Shown here piece after piece: positions 39,368 through 47,763 of a stretch of 64,000 bases of DNA; position 1 is the first letter of the stretch; each line of letters starts with the position of its first letter. A program made the position numbers and the translations under genes. Source of the stretch: Galactobacillus timonensis (GTDB lineage Bacteria; Bacillota_I; Bacilli_A; Erysipelotrichales; Erysipelotrichaceae); the NCBI RefSeq assembly GCF_900240265.1, contig NZ_LT964739.1, positions 702,564-766,563 on the forward strand, written 5' to 3'. Under the pieces are notes generated by a model, which was not told where the DNA came from, did not search any database, and worked only from the letters and a program-made list of their open reading frames with translations.

Positions 39368-39844
39368 TCAGGAAAGGCCCAAGTCAAAGTCATTTGGCCT
39401 ATTCAGGCAGAGATTGATTCCGGCCACCCAGCCACTGGAAGAATCATATTCTGGAGCCCGGCGGACATCACGCCGGAATAGAACACGAAGCTGTTGAAGC
39501 AGCGAATCAGGCGGATCAACCAGCTTCAGGAAAATCCGGAGCTGCACAATGAGCTTATCGAGCCATTTGTTCCAACGGTAAACGGAAGAATCGGAAGGAA
39601 GCGAATAACGATCAAGATCCAGATCATTGTCCAGAGCCGATTCGATGGTCTGCACCGAGTAGTGCTTGTAAGGGACAAGGAAATCAGGGAGGACACGGTG
39701 ATGTCGTCCGTTGGAAGAGACGACGACAGGGATCCAGATCCAGTAAGAACCTTCTGGCGTTTTAACGCATCTTCTGGCTGTTCCACAGTGATTCATTGAC
39801 AGGCCTGTTTCAGGATCCAAAACAGGATCGCTGCATTCCATCAA
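39368..39844 (-). CDS. DUF6431-like protein of the IS
   Basis: 158 residues. Pattern GSYWIWIPVVVSSNGRHHRVLPDFLVPYKHYS resembles the DUF6431 domain often encoded beside such transposases; shown here only as fragments GSYWIWIPV and HHRVLPDFLVPYKHYS. A typical N-terminal zinc ribbon is reduced (only C4 and C20/C26 remain). SD is weak, 34 nt upstream of the transposase start. Role in transposition is unknown. Confidence 0.65.
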   Translation of the reverse strand: MMECSDPVLDPETGLSMNHCGTARRCVKTPEGSYWIWIPVVVSSNGRHHRVLPDFLVPYKHYSVQTIESALDNDLDLDRYSLPSDSSVYRWNKWLDKLIVQLRIFLKLVDPPDSLLQQLRVLFRRDVRRAPEYDSSSGWVAGINLCLNRPNDFDLGLS

Positions 39845-40107
39845 AAATCGCCCGGATGATTAGGATGTTTAACAATTTTGTATTGTGAATGTGTTACACT
39901 AACCATGGTTTTGGTTGTGGGTTCAGAGGTTGCTGGGAAGCTTGACTCTGAACCTTTTCCTTTCTGTTGATGTCTTACCGCATAATAATCGGCAAATACG
40001 AAAAAGAGAAGGCCTGAGTGCCTCCCCATGTAAGTTTGGAGCTGTTTTTCTTCTCCCGGATAGTCAACCCCAGGATTTCTTAGAGGCACCCCGAGACCCC
40101 ATCTATT

Positions 40108-40139
40108 TTTAGATAGTCAGTGATCTCAGTCCGCCTTTT
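40108..40139 (+). terminator. Right arm of the split terminator hairpin
   Basis: tttagatag...ccgcctttt, complementary to 37464-37496. It directly precedes the hicB promoter. With the IS present the two arms are 2.6 kb apart. Confidence 0.55.
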
Positions 40140-40166
40140 CACAGGCTGATAAAGCGTGTATATATA
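40138..40166 (+). promoter_or_regulatory. Promoter of the hicB remnant
   Basis: -35 TTCACA (40138-40143), 17-bp spacer, -10 TATATA (40161-40166); SD gaggagg follows before the ATG at 40200. Confidence 0.6.
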
Positions 40167-40199
40167 GAAAAGAAACGAAAGGTTGAGGAGGCAGCCCAC

Positions 40200-40551
40200 A
40201 TGAAAACGATTGAATACTATATGAGTCTTCCTTATCCATTGGAAATGATTCCGGATCCAGCGGAAGGCGGATATGTTGCCCGCTATCCGGATCTTCCGGG
40301 TTGTATCACAGTAGGCGAAACGCTGGAATCTGCCGCAAAGAATGCAGGCGACGCAAAGAAAGCGTGGCTGGAAGCGGCGCTGGCTGATGGAGTGGATATT
40401 GCTGAACCTTCATCGCTCTCTCGCTGAGCATTCTAAGCAGAAAGGTGTCAGTATGAACCAGTATTGTGTATATCTGTTATCGAAGAATGATGAACAGGAA
40501 ATGAACTGCTATTCGCATTGCAAAGCGGAAGACAGTCTGCGGCAGCGATAG
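40200..40551 (+). pseudogene. hicB: HicB-like antitoxin, frameshifted with internal deletion
   Basis: The first frame (40200-40427) encodes the HicB N-terminal fold: YYMSLPYPLEMIPDPAEGGY, then YPDLPGCITVGETLESA. It stops after AEPSSLSR. The family's C-terminal ribbon-helix-helix continues in the next frame: LHRSLAEHSKQKGVSMNQYC, VYLLSKND. The segment that normally joins the two (the first RHH strand) is missing, so a small deletion caused the shift. No hicA toxin gene is next to it. Expressed product would lack DNA binding. Confidence 0.85.
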
Positions 40552-40598
40552 ATAAATATTGGAAAAGGATAAGACAAATATTATAAGGATATATGGGA

Positions 40599-40630
40599 AA
40601 GGGTGCCCTGAATATTCGGCACCCTTTCTT
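40599..40630. terminator. Terminator between hicB remnant and MerR gene
   Basis: Stem aagggtgcc (40599-40607) / ggcaccctt (40618-40626) followed by tctttt on the plus strand; can also serve the convergent MerR gene. Confidence 0.8.
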
Positions 40631-40651
40631 TTATGCTGATCTCGCCCGTTT

Positions 40652-41482
40652 TTAATGCGTCTGTGAGGCTCTTTCCGCTTTTTCTGTGCGCGGATGGATT
40701 TCGATGCATGCACGAATACGGAAGTGATACAGGGGCTTACCGTCTCTGACTTCGACTCTTGCAATATAGCCGGTCGTGTCGGAGAGAAACGTAAGATGGT
40801 GGTCTTTGGCATACTGCATCATCGGCGCTATCTGCATCAGATTCATGTGTTCAAGATCCGTGACGGCAATCATCATGGAAAGATGCTTTCCGTTGGGGAT
40901 GATGGCCGCATCCTTAGTGACGGGGATGTTTCTTTCTTCCAGCATGAAACGGTAGGTGCCGATGCCGGCCTTGATCGGAATAATCCTGTCTTCAATGGGA
41001 CCGTTGAGGATTTCCCTGGAAATACAGATGACCGCCGTCTGTGACAGATAGAAGTCGGAAGATGGCTGAAGCTGCGCAACGTCGGAAAGATCATAGTAGT
41101 CAATTTTGTCATCGACGGATTCCATGACGCTTACCTTCTGCTGGAAGGCAACGGTGGATTCTTCTATATGGCTCTTTTCAAATTCAAGAAAGCGGAGGCG
41201 GTTGTTCAGACTCTTGATCTGAAGCTGAATGTCCCGGATTTCTTCATCAAGGACGTCATAGATCTGGGACACATCGGTCTCTTCATAAATTTTCTGAATC
41301 TTGTAGAGCGGAATCTCATACTCCCGCATCTTGCGGATATAGGTGAGCTCAATGAGACAGGCAACGGTGTAGTCATAATAGCCGTTGTCTTTCTGTACGG
41401 GATGGATCAGACCCTTGAGACGGTAGGAACGGATCGTTTCCGGGTTGATGCCTGTGAGCATAGACAGTTCATGTATCTGCAT
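40652..41482 (-). CDS. MerR-family transcriptional regulator
   Basis: 276 residues. N-terminal winged helix-turn-helix (1-70) with LSMLTGINPETIRSYRLKGL and NGYYDY; a coiled coil of about 45 residues follows (IQLQIKSLNNRLRFLEFEKS); the C-terminal 150 residues form a ligand-binding domain not identified. Divergent from the GntR/ABC operon. It is the only MerR protein in the window and is a candidate activator of the MerR-type promoter at 34822, though this is only a proximity argument. Confidence 0.9.
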   Translation of the reverse strand: MQIHELSMLTGINPETIRSYRLKGLIHPVQKDNGYYDYTVACLIELTYIRKMREYEIPLYKIQKIYEETDVSQIYDVLDEEIRDIQLQIKSLNNRLRFLEFEKSHIEESTVAFQQKVSVMESVDDKIDYYDLSDVAQLQPSSDFYLSQTAVICISREILNGPIEDRIIPIKAGIGTYRFMLEERNIPVTKDAAIIPNGKHLSMMIAVTDLEHMNLMQIAPMMQYAKDHHLTFLSDTTGYIARVEVRDGKPLYHFRIRACIEIHPRTEKAERASQTH

Positions 41483-41531
41483 CGGAATTCTCCTGCCTAA
41501 AGTTTAATCCAATCTTTATCTCTGTGGGCTA

Positions 41532-41580
41532 TTGACAAATGGCAGTACAGATAATACAGTTAAATCAGATAGTACAGATA
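41532..41580 (+). promoter_or_regulatory. Promoter and direct-repeat operator of the GntR/ABC operon
   Basis: -35 TTGACA (41532-41537), 17-bp spacer, -10 TACAGT (41555-41560). The 10-mer agtacagata occurs at 41544-41553 and again at 41571-41580, 27 bp apart, with a partial copy (atacagt) between. The first copy is inside the spacer and the second just after the start site, fitting autorepression by the GntR protein. Confidence 0.65.
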
Positions 41581-41605
41581 GGACAGATGATTGAAAGGAG
41601 GACGC

Positions 41606-41971
41606 ATGTTCTTATTGAATATCCAGAGCAAGGTCCCGATCTTTGAACAGATTGAGACACAGATGATGCGGTTCATTGAGACCGGTGTCCTGGCACCGGG
41701 CGATCGGCTTCCATCGGTCCGGCAGCTGGCCAAGGACAACGGAATCAATCCCAATACCGTTGCCAAAGCCTATGCCCGGCTGGAACAGGACGGCTACGTA
41801 CACAACGTTCCAAAGAAAGGGGTCTACGTTGCCGAGGTGATTCATCCACAGACGATCGATGAGAGGATCGTGACAGTAATGAGGCAGTGGCGCGATGAAG
41901 GGGTCGCAAAAGAGATGGTTCTGGCATGTGCCGATGCCGCCTATGAGGAGAAGAACGATGCTGAAAATTGA
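41606..41971 (+). CDS. GntR-family regulator, YtrA type
   Basis: 121 residues from ATG at 41606 (SD aaggagg). Winged helix with IFEQIETQMMRFIETGVLAP, GDRLPSVRQLAKDNGINPNT and VAKAYARLEQDGYV; short C-terminal dimerisation helix, no large ligand domain, as in the YtrA subfamily. Such regulators sit first in ABC-transporter operons induced by cell-envelope antibiotics. Overlaps the ATPase gene by 14 nt. Confidence 0.92.
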   Translation: MFLLNIQSKVPIFEQIETQMMRFIETGVLAPGDRLPSVRQLAKDNGINPNTVAKAYARLEQDGYVHNVPKKGVYVAEVIHPQTIDERIVTVMRQWRDEGVAKEMVLACADAAYEEKNDAEN

Positions 41972-42842
41972 AAATGTATATAAAAACTTCGGCTCCACGG
42001 AAGTGTTGAAGGGGCTGAATCTGGCGGTTGAGGAAGGCTCCATCTTCGGCCTGGTCGGTGTCAACGGGGCCGGAAAAAGTACGCTGCTGCGGCTGATCGC
42101 GGGCGTCTACGGGACGGATCAGGGGACCATTACCTTTGCGGACCATGATACGTTCAGGGACCCGGATATTCGCCGGTACATCGCCTTTGTCAGCGATGAG
42201 CCGTACTATCCCATCGGTTCCACGATCGGGTCGATGAAGAACTTTTATGCGTCGCTGTATGACTTTGATGATGCGGCCTTTAAGAAGTACTGCGGCATCT
42301 TTGAACTGAATCCTTCGATGCGGATGCTCAACCTTTCCAAAGGCATGAAGCGCAGGGCCGCATTGTTATTTGCGCTGAGCATCCATCCGAAGCTGCTGTT
42401 ACTGGATGAGGCCTACGACGGCCTGGAGCCGATTGCGCGGCTGCACTTCAAGCAGGTGCTCGCGGACCTCGTGGAAGATGAGAAACTGACCGTGATCATT
42501 TCGTCACACAACCTGCGGGAGCTGGAAGATATCTGTGACAGCTACGGCATCCTGGAGGACGGCGTCATGTTAACGTACGGAGATCTGATCGCTTCCCGCG
42601 AAAATATCAACAAGTATCAGGCGGCCTTTACCCACAATATGACGGCGGACGCATTCAAGGATCTGGATGTGCTGCATCTTGAAATTGAGGGCCGCGTCGT
42701 CAAGGCAGTGATCCGCGGTCCGCAGGAAGAAGTCGAGGCCAGGATCCAGGAAATGAAGCCGGCACTCATCGATGTTCTGCCGGTAAGCTTCGAAGAGCTG
42801 TTCATCTATGAGGTGGAAACGAAGGGAGGATGCCATGAATAA
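41958..42842 (+). CDS. ABC transporter ATP-binding protein (YtrB-like)
   Basis: 294 residues from ATG at 41958. Walker A GVNGAGKST, signature LSKGMKRRAALL (variant of LSGGQ), Walker B LLLLDEAYDGLEP, switch His in ISSHNLRELED. The C-terminal 90 residues are an extra domain. Pairs with the following permease. Overlaps both neighbours, so the operon is tightly coupled. Confidence 0.93.
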   Translation: MLKIENVYKNFGSTEVLKGLNLAVEEGSIFGLVGVNGAGKSTLLRLIAGVYGTDQGTITFADHDTFRDPDIRRYIAFVSDEPYYPIGSTIGSMKNFYASLYDFDDAAFKKYCGIFELNPSMRMLNLSKGMKRRAALLFALSIHPKLLLLDEAYDGLEPIARLHFKQVLADLVEDEKLTVIISSHNLRELEDICDSYGILEDGVMLTYGDLIASRENINKYQAAFTHNMTADAFKDLDVLHLEIEGRVVKAVIRGPQEEVEARIQEMKPALIDVLPVSFEELFIYEVETKGGCHE

Positions 42843-44304
42843 GCAGTATTTTAGGTTTCTGATGCGGTATCACCGGGTACCGATCATCTTCTTCTTTGTC
42901 TTCTATATGATCATTGCGCTGTCAACGTTTATGACGGGATCGTCTTCCTATGAATCGGTATATGCAGGTGCTTCGACGCTGTCTAGTACCATCGAGACGT
43001 GCATGGTCATGAGCGTTCTGCTGTCGTTCGGTGTCCCGATTTATCTCTTCTCATGGATGCACACGAAGAAGAGCTGCGACGTCTATGGCGCCCTTCCCTA
43101 TACACGCAAAGAAGAATTGATTACTTCGCTTGTGTCGGCGTTTCTGGTGTGCTTTGGCTTCTTTGTTCTGGGGACGATCATTCCGGCGGGTGTCGGCCTT
43201 GTGCACGGGCAGATGTATTTGTCAGGCTACCTTCTGACGCTGGTGATGATGGCATTGGGCAGCGCGGCGCTGTTACTGTTTAATGCGGGTCTGTACCTGA
43301 TTGCGAACAATGCGCTGGACGGCGTCGTGATGCTCGGGGCCTACCATGTTCTGCCGTTTATGTTGATGGTGACGTGGGGCAATGTGTTTTCGAGCCTTGT
43401 TGCCGGCATCAACAGTCCGAATATGACGATGATCAGCTGGCTGTCGCCGGTATATTCGGCAGGCAGTCTGGTGACGGATGCCTTCTCGATGGCGCTGACG
43501 TCGAATATGAATATGCAGATGTATCCGGATCTGCTGGGACGCTCCTTATTCCTTGCCGGCTTCCTGGTGCTTTCCATCTTCCTGTTGAAGGCGAATTTCC
43601 TTGATCGCCGTCTGGAGCGTGCGGAGCAGCTGTCTGATCAGACGCTGGCCTATCCGCTGGTGATCCGGATCTATACGGCGCTGTGCCTATTGATTCTGGC
43701 TGCGGGCGCGATCCGTGGCAGTGTCGAGTTCCTGATGTTTATCCTGATCTTTGCGGCGTTTATGGTGTCGCAGTTTGTATACCGCCGCACGATCCGGCCC
43801 AACTGGAAGATGATTGTGCAGTTTCTGATTCTGCTGGCAGCTGCGTTTGTGATTGCCGGTATCGGCTGGTGGACCAGAGGATTCGGACTGTCAGAGCGTC
43901 CGGTGGATTATGCCCATGCACAATCCATTACCTATCGGGCCAGCAATGATGACAATGACACCAGCGTCGACCTGCAAATGGACCTGAAGGTGGACGACAG
44001 TGATACGCAGGCGATTGCGATGCTCGAACAGCTGCGGCAGAAGAGTATCGATGACTATTACAGCCACAGCGGTGAACCGGAAGAAATGTATCAGGATAAC
44101 AGCCCTTACAGCTACGGCATCCTTTCCTTTGAAATAAACGGCGTCTACTATATCTATGATATCAAGGCGGCAGATGAATTATCGATCGATGATCTGCGCA
44201 TGATGAAGAAGTACGGGACGCAGTCGATTTATCAGTATTCCTATTCCTCCGGAAACACCATTCAACTGACGCTGGATCAGTACAGTGACCTCTTCGGGAA
44301 GTAA
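42835..44304 (+). CDS. ABC transporter permease
   Basis: 489 residues from ATG at 42835, overlapping the ATPase by 8 nt. Six to eight membrane helices up to about residue 355 (for example IIFFFVFYMIIAL and FLILLAAAFVIAGIGWW), then about 130 residues of a soluble, probably external C-terminal domain. No substrate assignment possible; with YtrA/YtrB-like partners an envelope-stress or antimicrobial role is plausible. Confidence 0.85.
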   Translation: MNKQYFRFLMRYHRVPIIFFFVFYMIIALSTFMTGSSSYESVYAGASTLSSTIETCMVMSVLLSFGVPIYLFSWMHTKKSCDVYGALPYTRKEELITSLVSAFLVCFGFFVLGTIIPAGVGLVHGQMYLSGYLLTLVMMALGSAALLLFNAGLYLIANNALDGVVMLGAYHVLPFMLMVTWGNVFSSLVAGINSPNMTMISWLSPVYSAGSLVTDAFSMALTSNMNMQMYPDLLGRSLFLAGFLVLSIFLLKANFLDRRLERAEQLSDQTLAYPLVIRIYTALCLLILAAGAIRGSVEFLMFILIFAAFMVSQFVYRRTIRPNWKMIVQFLILLAAAFVIAGIGWWTRGFGLSERPVDYAHAQSITYRASNDDNDTSVDLQMDLKVDDSDTQAIAMLEQLRQKSIDDYYSHSGEPEEMYQDNSPYSYGILSFEINGVYYIYDIKAADELSIDDLRMMKKYGTQSIYQYSYSSGNTIQLTLDQYSDLFGK

Positions 44305-44305
44305 T

Positions 44306-44590
44306 ATGAGCATTCGACTCAATGCGCAGGATCGTATCGTCTACGCAGACGGTGTTGCGACGCATCTGACGAAACATGAGTGCGGCATATTGTCAGTGCT
44401 GATGGCGCATCCGGACTGTGTCGTTTCAAGTGAGCAGATCTACCGTGAGGCATGGGATCAGGAACCTTATGCATGCCGGGGGACAATCTATGTCCATGTG
44501 CATCATCTGCGTACAAAGATAGAGCAGGACCCGGATTGCCCCAGACACATTCTTAGGGCATGGGGCCAGGGCTATGTGTATCATCCCTGA
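44306..44590 (+). CDS. Stand-alone winged-helix DNA-binding protein (OmpR/PhoB type)
   Basis: 94 residues from ATG at 44306, 1 nt after the permease stop; SD weak. The whole protein is one Trans_reg_C domain: LTKHECGILSVLMAHPDCVV, SSEQIYREAWDQEP, GTIYVHVHHLRTKI and GQGYVYHP. There is no receiver domain, so it is not a normal response regulator. Probably regulates the transporter or related genes. Confidence 0.88.
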   Translation: MSIRLNAQDRIVYADGVATHLTKHECGILSVLMAHPDCVVSSEQIYREAWDQEPYACRGTIYVHVHHLRTKIEQDPDCPRHILRAWGQGYVYHP

Positions 44591-44614
44591 TTCATCTATC
44601 CTTTATATATATAG

Positions 44615-44642
44615 AAAAGGCGCTCGCTGAGGAGCGCCTTTT
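44615..44642. terminator. Bidirectional terminator
   Basis: Stem aaaaggcgctc / gagcgcctttt (44615-44625 / 44632-44642) between the rightward wHTH gene and the leftward DUF898 gene, which ends at 44642. Confidence 0.88.
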
Positions 44643-45874
44643 CAGTAGTTTTCGGCGTGCGTGTGGGCGTAGATGTATTTGTTGAGACGTACCGTTCCCC
44701 AGGGACTGTAAATGCCCAAAGTCACGATCGTAAGCAGATAGACGATGAGGTATTGAACCAGGATGCCGGTAGCGGTGCCATCGTAATAGAGGCGGTCATT
44801 GCAGACGACTTCGTGGCTCGTTTCCCATTTCAGAATCATCGTATGGACCCATGGGTATGCCAGGCCGCACGTTACTGTCAGTAACAGGGTGGCGATAAAG
44901 GCGTAGCCGAAGTATTGGAAGCTGTCCCCATCAAAGAGGGAGATATCGCTGTATTCGCTGTAATCATCGGCGTAGAAGGTGTGTTTCATTTCCCACTTTT
45001 TCATTGCCACATGCATGAAGAAGCCGTAGATGCCGAAGGTAACGATGCATAGCAACGACCACAGCAGATAGTATCCGAAAAGAGAGCCGCCGGTACCGTC
45101 GAAGTCGAGGCGGCGTCCGCTGATGACGGTATGTGTCTTTCTCCACTTCATGATTTTGCAGATCATCCACGGTGTCGCAAGATTCAGAGTAACAACGGCG
45201 ACGAGAATGGTGATCACTGTGTACCCAAAGAGAGTTGCCCCATCACCATCAAAGTAGGAGTCGTAGGGGTCGGTGTCATTAACCTGGGCAGCTTTGGGAT
45301 GCGCTGCTCTGTAGTTGTCATAGATCTGCTTGTAGGCGGAAAAGTCAGCCGCCGGATCGGAGGGGCTTTCGATACCTTTCTTCTGTAACAGCAGGCGGGA
45401 AAGAAGATCGAGACCGTAGACGGTACAGAGAATGGGGGAAAGAACAGAGAAGGATGTGCTCCAATGGAAAATGACCCCAATCAGCGAAAGAAGACTAATG
45501 ACAGAAAAGGCGGCGGAGAGCCATGCGCTGCGGGTCTGCTTTTCAGGATTGCAGCGGATCGTATGAAACATTGCCACGGTGCCAAGAACCGTAAAGATGA
45601 GGAAGATGATCTGATCAATGTGCAGGATCATCATCCTGAACCGGTAGCTATCAATCCAGGAATGGATGATCAGTCCCTGAACAATCAGCAGAAAGAAAGG
45701 AAAGAAGAGACTGACAGCCGCAAACAGTTCGATATTTTTCGGTGTCAGCCAGCTGCGCCAGCCGTTATTCTGGTCATTATTGGCGGCATCATTCTGGTGA
45801 TCGACAGGTGTGCCGCAGTTGGGGCAGTACTTGCTTCCTTCGGGAATTTGGGTTCCGCAGTTTTTGCAATACAT
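44642..45874 (-). CDS. Zinc-ribbon DUF898 (YjgN-like) membrane protein
   Basis: 410 residues. N-terminal zinc ribbon MYCKNCGTQIPEGSKYCPNCGT (Cys3, 6, 17, 20). Three or four helices follow, then three tandem repeats of the DUF898 unit, each like FDGDGATLFGYTV...ATPWMICKIMKWRKTHT (repeat starts about residues 205, 258 and 310). A poorly characterised membrane family; function unknown. Confidence 0.82.
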   Translation of the reverse strand: MYCKNCGTQIPEGSKYCPNCGTPVDHQNDAANNDQNNGWRSWLTPKNIELFAAVSLFFPFFLLIVQGLIIHSWIDSYRFRMMILHIDQIIFLIFTVLGTVAMFHTIRCNPEKQTRSAWLSAAFSVISLLSLIGVIFHWSTSFSVLSPILCTVYGLDLLSRLLLQKKGIESPSDPAADFSAYKQIYDNYRAAHPKAAQVNDTDPYDSYFDGDGATLFGYTVITILVAVVTLNLATPWMICKIMKWRKTHTVISGRRLDFDGTGGSLFGYYLLWSLLCIVTFGIYGFFMHVAMKKWEMKHTFYADDYSEYSDISLFDGDSFQYFGYAFIATLLLTVTCGLAYPWVHTMILKWETSHEVVCNDRLYYDGTATGILVQYLIVYLLTIVTLGIYSPWGTVRLNKYIYAHTHAENY

Positions 45875-45894
45875 GAGTTATTCTCCTTTTGCAT

Positions 45895-46848
45895 TTACCA
45901 TTGCTCAAGCTTACCGGCGTGACGTACCGCCATATAGGCATCGAGCCATTGCTGCGTGGCAGGTGCATAGATCGTGTCCGGCTCATTGTGGCGGGCAACA
46001 TAGACGGTGAGGTTTCCTTCCTCGTCCGGTGTGACGAAGGAAAAATTCTGGATCGTGGTTGAGGCACCGATATTACCGTGCATATCCATGGCGATGACGC
46101 TGAGGTCGTCGGTGGTGCCGCGGATTTTTTTCATGCGATGGTCGAGGTCGTGGACGGCTTCGTCACATGCCTGCTGGGGTGTGCGGCCATTTTTCATAAG
46201 AGAGACGATGGCGAAGCTGAGGCAGCCTTTCATGATCTCTTCCCCTACACCGGTAGCGGCAGCGGCGCCGATCGTGGCATCGGCATAGAAACCGCAGCCC
46301 GGCATCGGAGAGTCACCGACACGGCCCGGTGTCTTAAGGAAGAGGCCGCTGGTCGATGTGCCGACGACGATGTTGTTGTCATCATCGAGGGCGATGACGC
46401 AGACGGTGTCGTGACCTTTATAGACCTGGGGCGTGGATTGTTTTTCAAGCATGTTCTGCCAGAGCTTCATGGACTGGGGATCATGGAGGTTGACTCTCTC
46501 AAAGCCATGGGCCGATGCCCAGCGCTCTGCATCTGTTCCTGCGAGGCAGTTATTGAGATGAAGCTTTGAGAGGGCGCGGGAAATGGAAATGGGATGGGCA
46601 AAGTCCTGAATACTGCCAACGGAACCGATGGAAAGCGTCGCCCCGTCCATAAAGCCGGAATCCAGAGATACGCTGCCATCCCGTGCAGGTAACCCTGCCA
46701 GCCCCACGGATCGGTACAGTGGATTTCCTTCGACGTCACGGATCGCAGTTTCAACGGCATCAGCCGCGCAGCCGTGATTATTCAAAAGCTGCTGTGCTTT
46801 TGCGGCGCCTTCCAGAGACATGCGCCAGGTAGACAGGATGCGTGCCAT
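45895..46848 (-). CDS. Asparaginase 2 / glycosylasparaginase-family Ntn hydrolase
   Basis: 317 residues. Autoprocessed N-terminal-nucleophile hydrolase: the nucleophile after cleavage is Thr148 in GHDTVCVIALD. Other motifs: GTSTSGLFLKTPGRVGDSPM (substrate binding), GCGFYAD and GAAAATGVGEEIMK. Acts on N4-glycosyl-asparagine, isoaspartyl peptides or asparagine; the close GRVGDSP/GCGFYAD motifs favour the glycosylasparaginase side. No signal peptide. Start ATG at 46848 follows gagag. Confidence 0.88.
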   Translation of the reverse strand: MARILSTWRMSLEGAAKAQQLLNNHGCAADAVETAIRDVEGNPLYRSVGLAGLPARDGSVSLDSGFMDGATLSIGSVGSIQDFAHPISISRALSKLHLNNCLAGTDAERWASAHGFERVNLHDPQSMKLWQNMLEKQSTPQVYKGHDTVCVIALDDDNNIVVGTSTSGLFLKTPGRVGDSPMPGCGFYADATIGAAAATGVGEEIMKGCLSFAIVSLMKNGRTPQQACDEAVHDLDHRMKKIRGTTDDLSVIAMDMHGNIGASTTIQNFSFVTPDEEGNLTVYVARHNEPDTIYAPATQQWLDAYMAVRHAGKLEQW

Positions 46849-47418
46849 ATTCTCTCCTCTTTTTGTTTCCTATTCTAGCATTGATGATTCGAAGCTGCCG
46901 ATGCAGAAAGCAGGAGCCATGGACCTGTCTCTCATCGTCTTCAGGAGGAATGATGCAGCTGTAAAAATATGCTTCTGCATGTGAAAAATTGTCACCATTT
47001 TACGATTTGAATGCGTGCGTGAGGTGTAGGAAGAATCATCGTGAAGCGAATAATTCGGCTATAAACAATGATTACGATAGTTGAGCTGGTCAAATTTAGA
47101 GAAGGACGCTATGGAAAACATGCCAGGAAAACCAGGAATTCAGTATCTGAAATGATTGCAACGGTTTTCGCGTCAGGCAGCTTCCCCAGGTGTGCGCCAG
47201 CTATGCAGGATACATGTCTCATTCTTCAACCATTGCCTGGACGTTGGCAGTTAGTCTTTGTTTATTCGTGAAATGAGTGACATTTAAACGTGAAATGTTC
47301 ACCGAGTATAATGTGGTATCTACTATAATCTAGTTGACAAAGCCCATATTTATTGGTGCTTTTACGTCCACTCATCATTTTTTCATCAATAGCCTTGATT
47401 CAAAGGGAGGGAAAGGTT
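46849..47418. other. 570-bp region without supported genes
   Basis: AT-rich segment between the hydrolase and the surface-protein gene. TATAAT hexamers occur at about 47305 and 47325 and may belong to the surface-protein promoter, but I see no good -35. No RNA gene or remnant recognised. Confidence 0.5.
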
Positions 47419-47613
47419 ATGAAAAAGCATCATCGATCTATTCTTGATACGGCTTTTTGTTCTATTCTATCGGCCGCTATGTTTTTCTCGCTGGGTGTTA
47501 CTTCTATGGCGGAGGAAGGAAATGCGGAAGAGCAGCCGGGCACAGAAGTAACGGAAACGGTAGAGGCACCTTTGCCGGAGCCGGAACCCCGTCTTTCGAA
47601 AATAGCACCATGA
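47419..47613 (+). pseudogene. 5' fragment of the large surface-protein gene
   Basis: ATG at 47419 after SD ggagg. Encodes a secretion signal (MKKHHRSILDTAFCSILSAA then MFFSLGVTSMA) and the start of a Pro/Glu-rich stalk (EAPLPEPEP), then runs into the IS and stops after 64 codons. The true downstream part begins again at 49610. Without the IS and one repeat copy the frame joins exactly to the large ORF, giving about 2103 residues. Confidence 0.9.
47465..47588 (+). repeat. 124-bp target-site duplication, left copy
   Basis: Identical base for base to 49610-49733. Begins ttctatcggccgctatg and ends ccggagccggaacc. Flanks the IS1634-type element. Confidence 0.95.
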
Positions 47614-47731
47614 GTCTTTAGGTCAGAAAAAATCCCTAATCGCAGGATCCGGCTTCATTGTCGGATTTTTTTGATGCCGAAAAATCTTTTAACTTTTCTA
47701 CATTACCGTTCTACATATGGTGCTATGGTGT

Positions 47732-47737
47732 TATAAT
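47732..47737 (+). promoter_or_regulatory. Extended -10 of the IS transposase
   Basis: TGTTATAAT (TGN plus perfect -10 at 47732-47737), followed by SD aggagg and the ATG at 47764. Confidence 0.5.
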
Positions 47738-47763
47738 ATAGCTGCGCTTAGGAGGACCTGTTT

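Larger units (their letters stand above)
37536..40100 (-). mobile_element. ISL3-like insertion element with three genes
   Basis: 2565 bp bounded by inverted repeats starting ggggtctcgggg (37536-37547 and 40089-40100, 12 bp perfect, then imperfect). Contains, in transcription order leftwards, a DUF6431 protein, the transposase and a 96-residue protein. I see no clear target duplication next to the repeats. The flanks form the two halves of a terminator hairpin. Confidence 0.8.

Noticed and set aside
39841..40089. 82-codon ORF upstream of the DUF6431-like gene
   Set aside because: It runs through the IS terminal repeat, has no SD and no recognisable features.
37528..40108. Target-site duplication of the ISL3-like element
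   Set aside because: The 8 bp on each side (aataacct and atctattt) do not match.
47068..47271. 67-codon ORF in the spacer before the surface gene
   Set aside because: No SD, no family character, unusual composition for the region.
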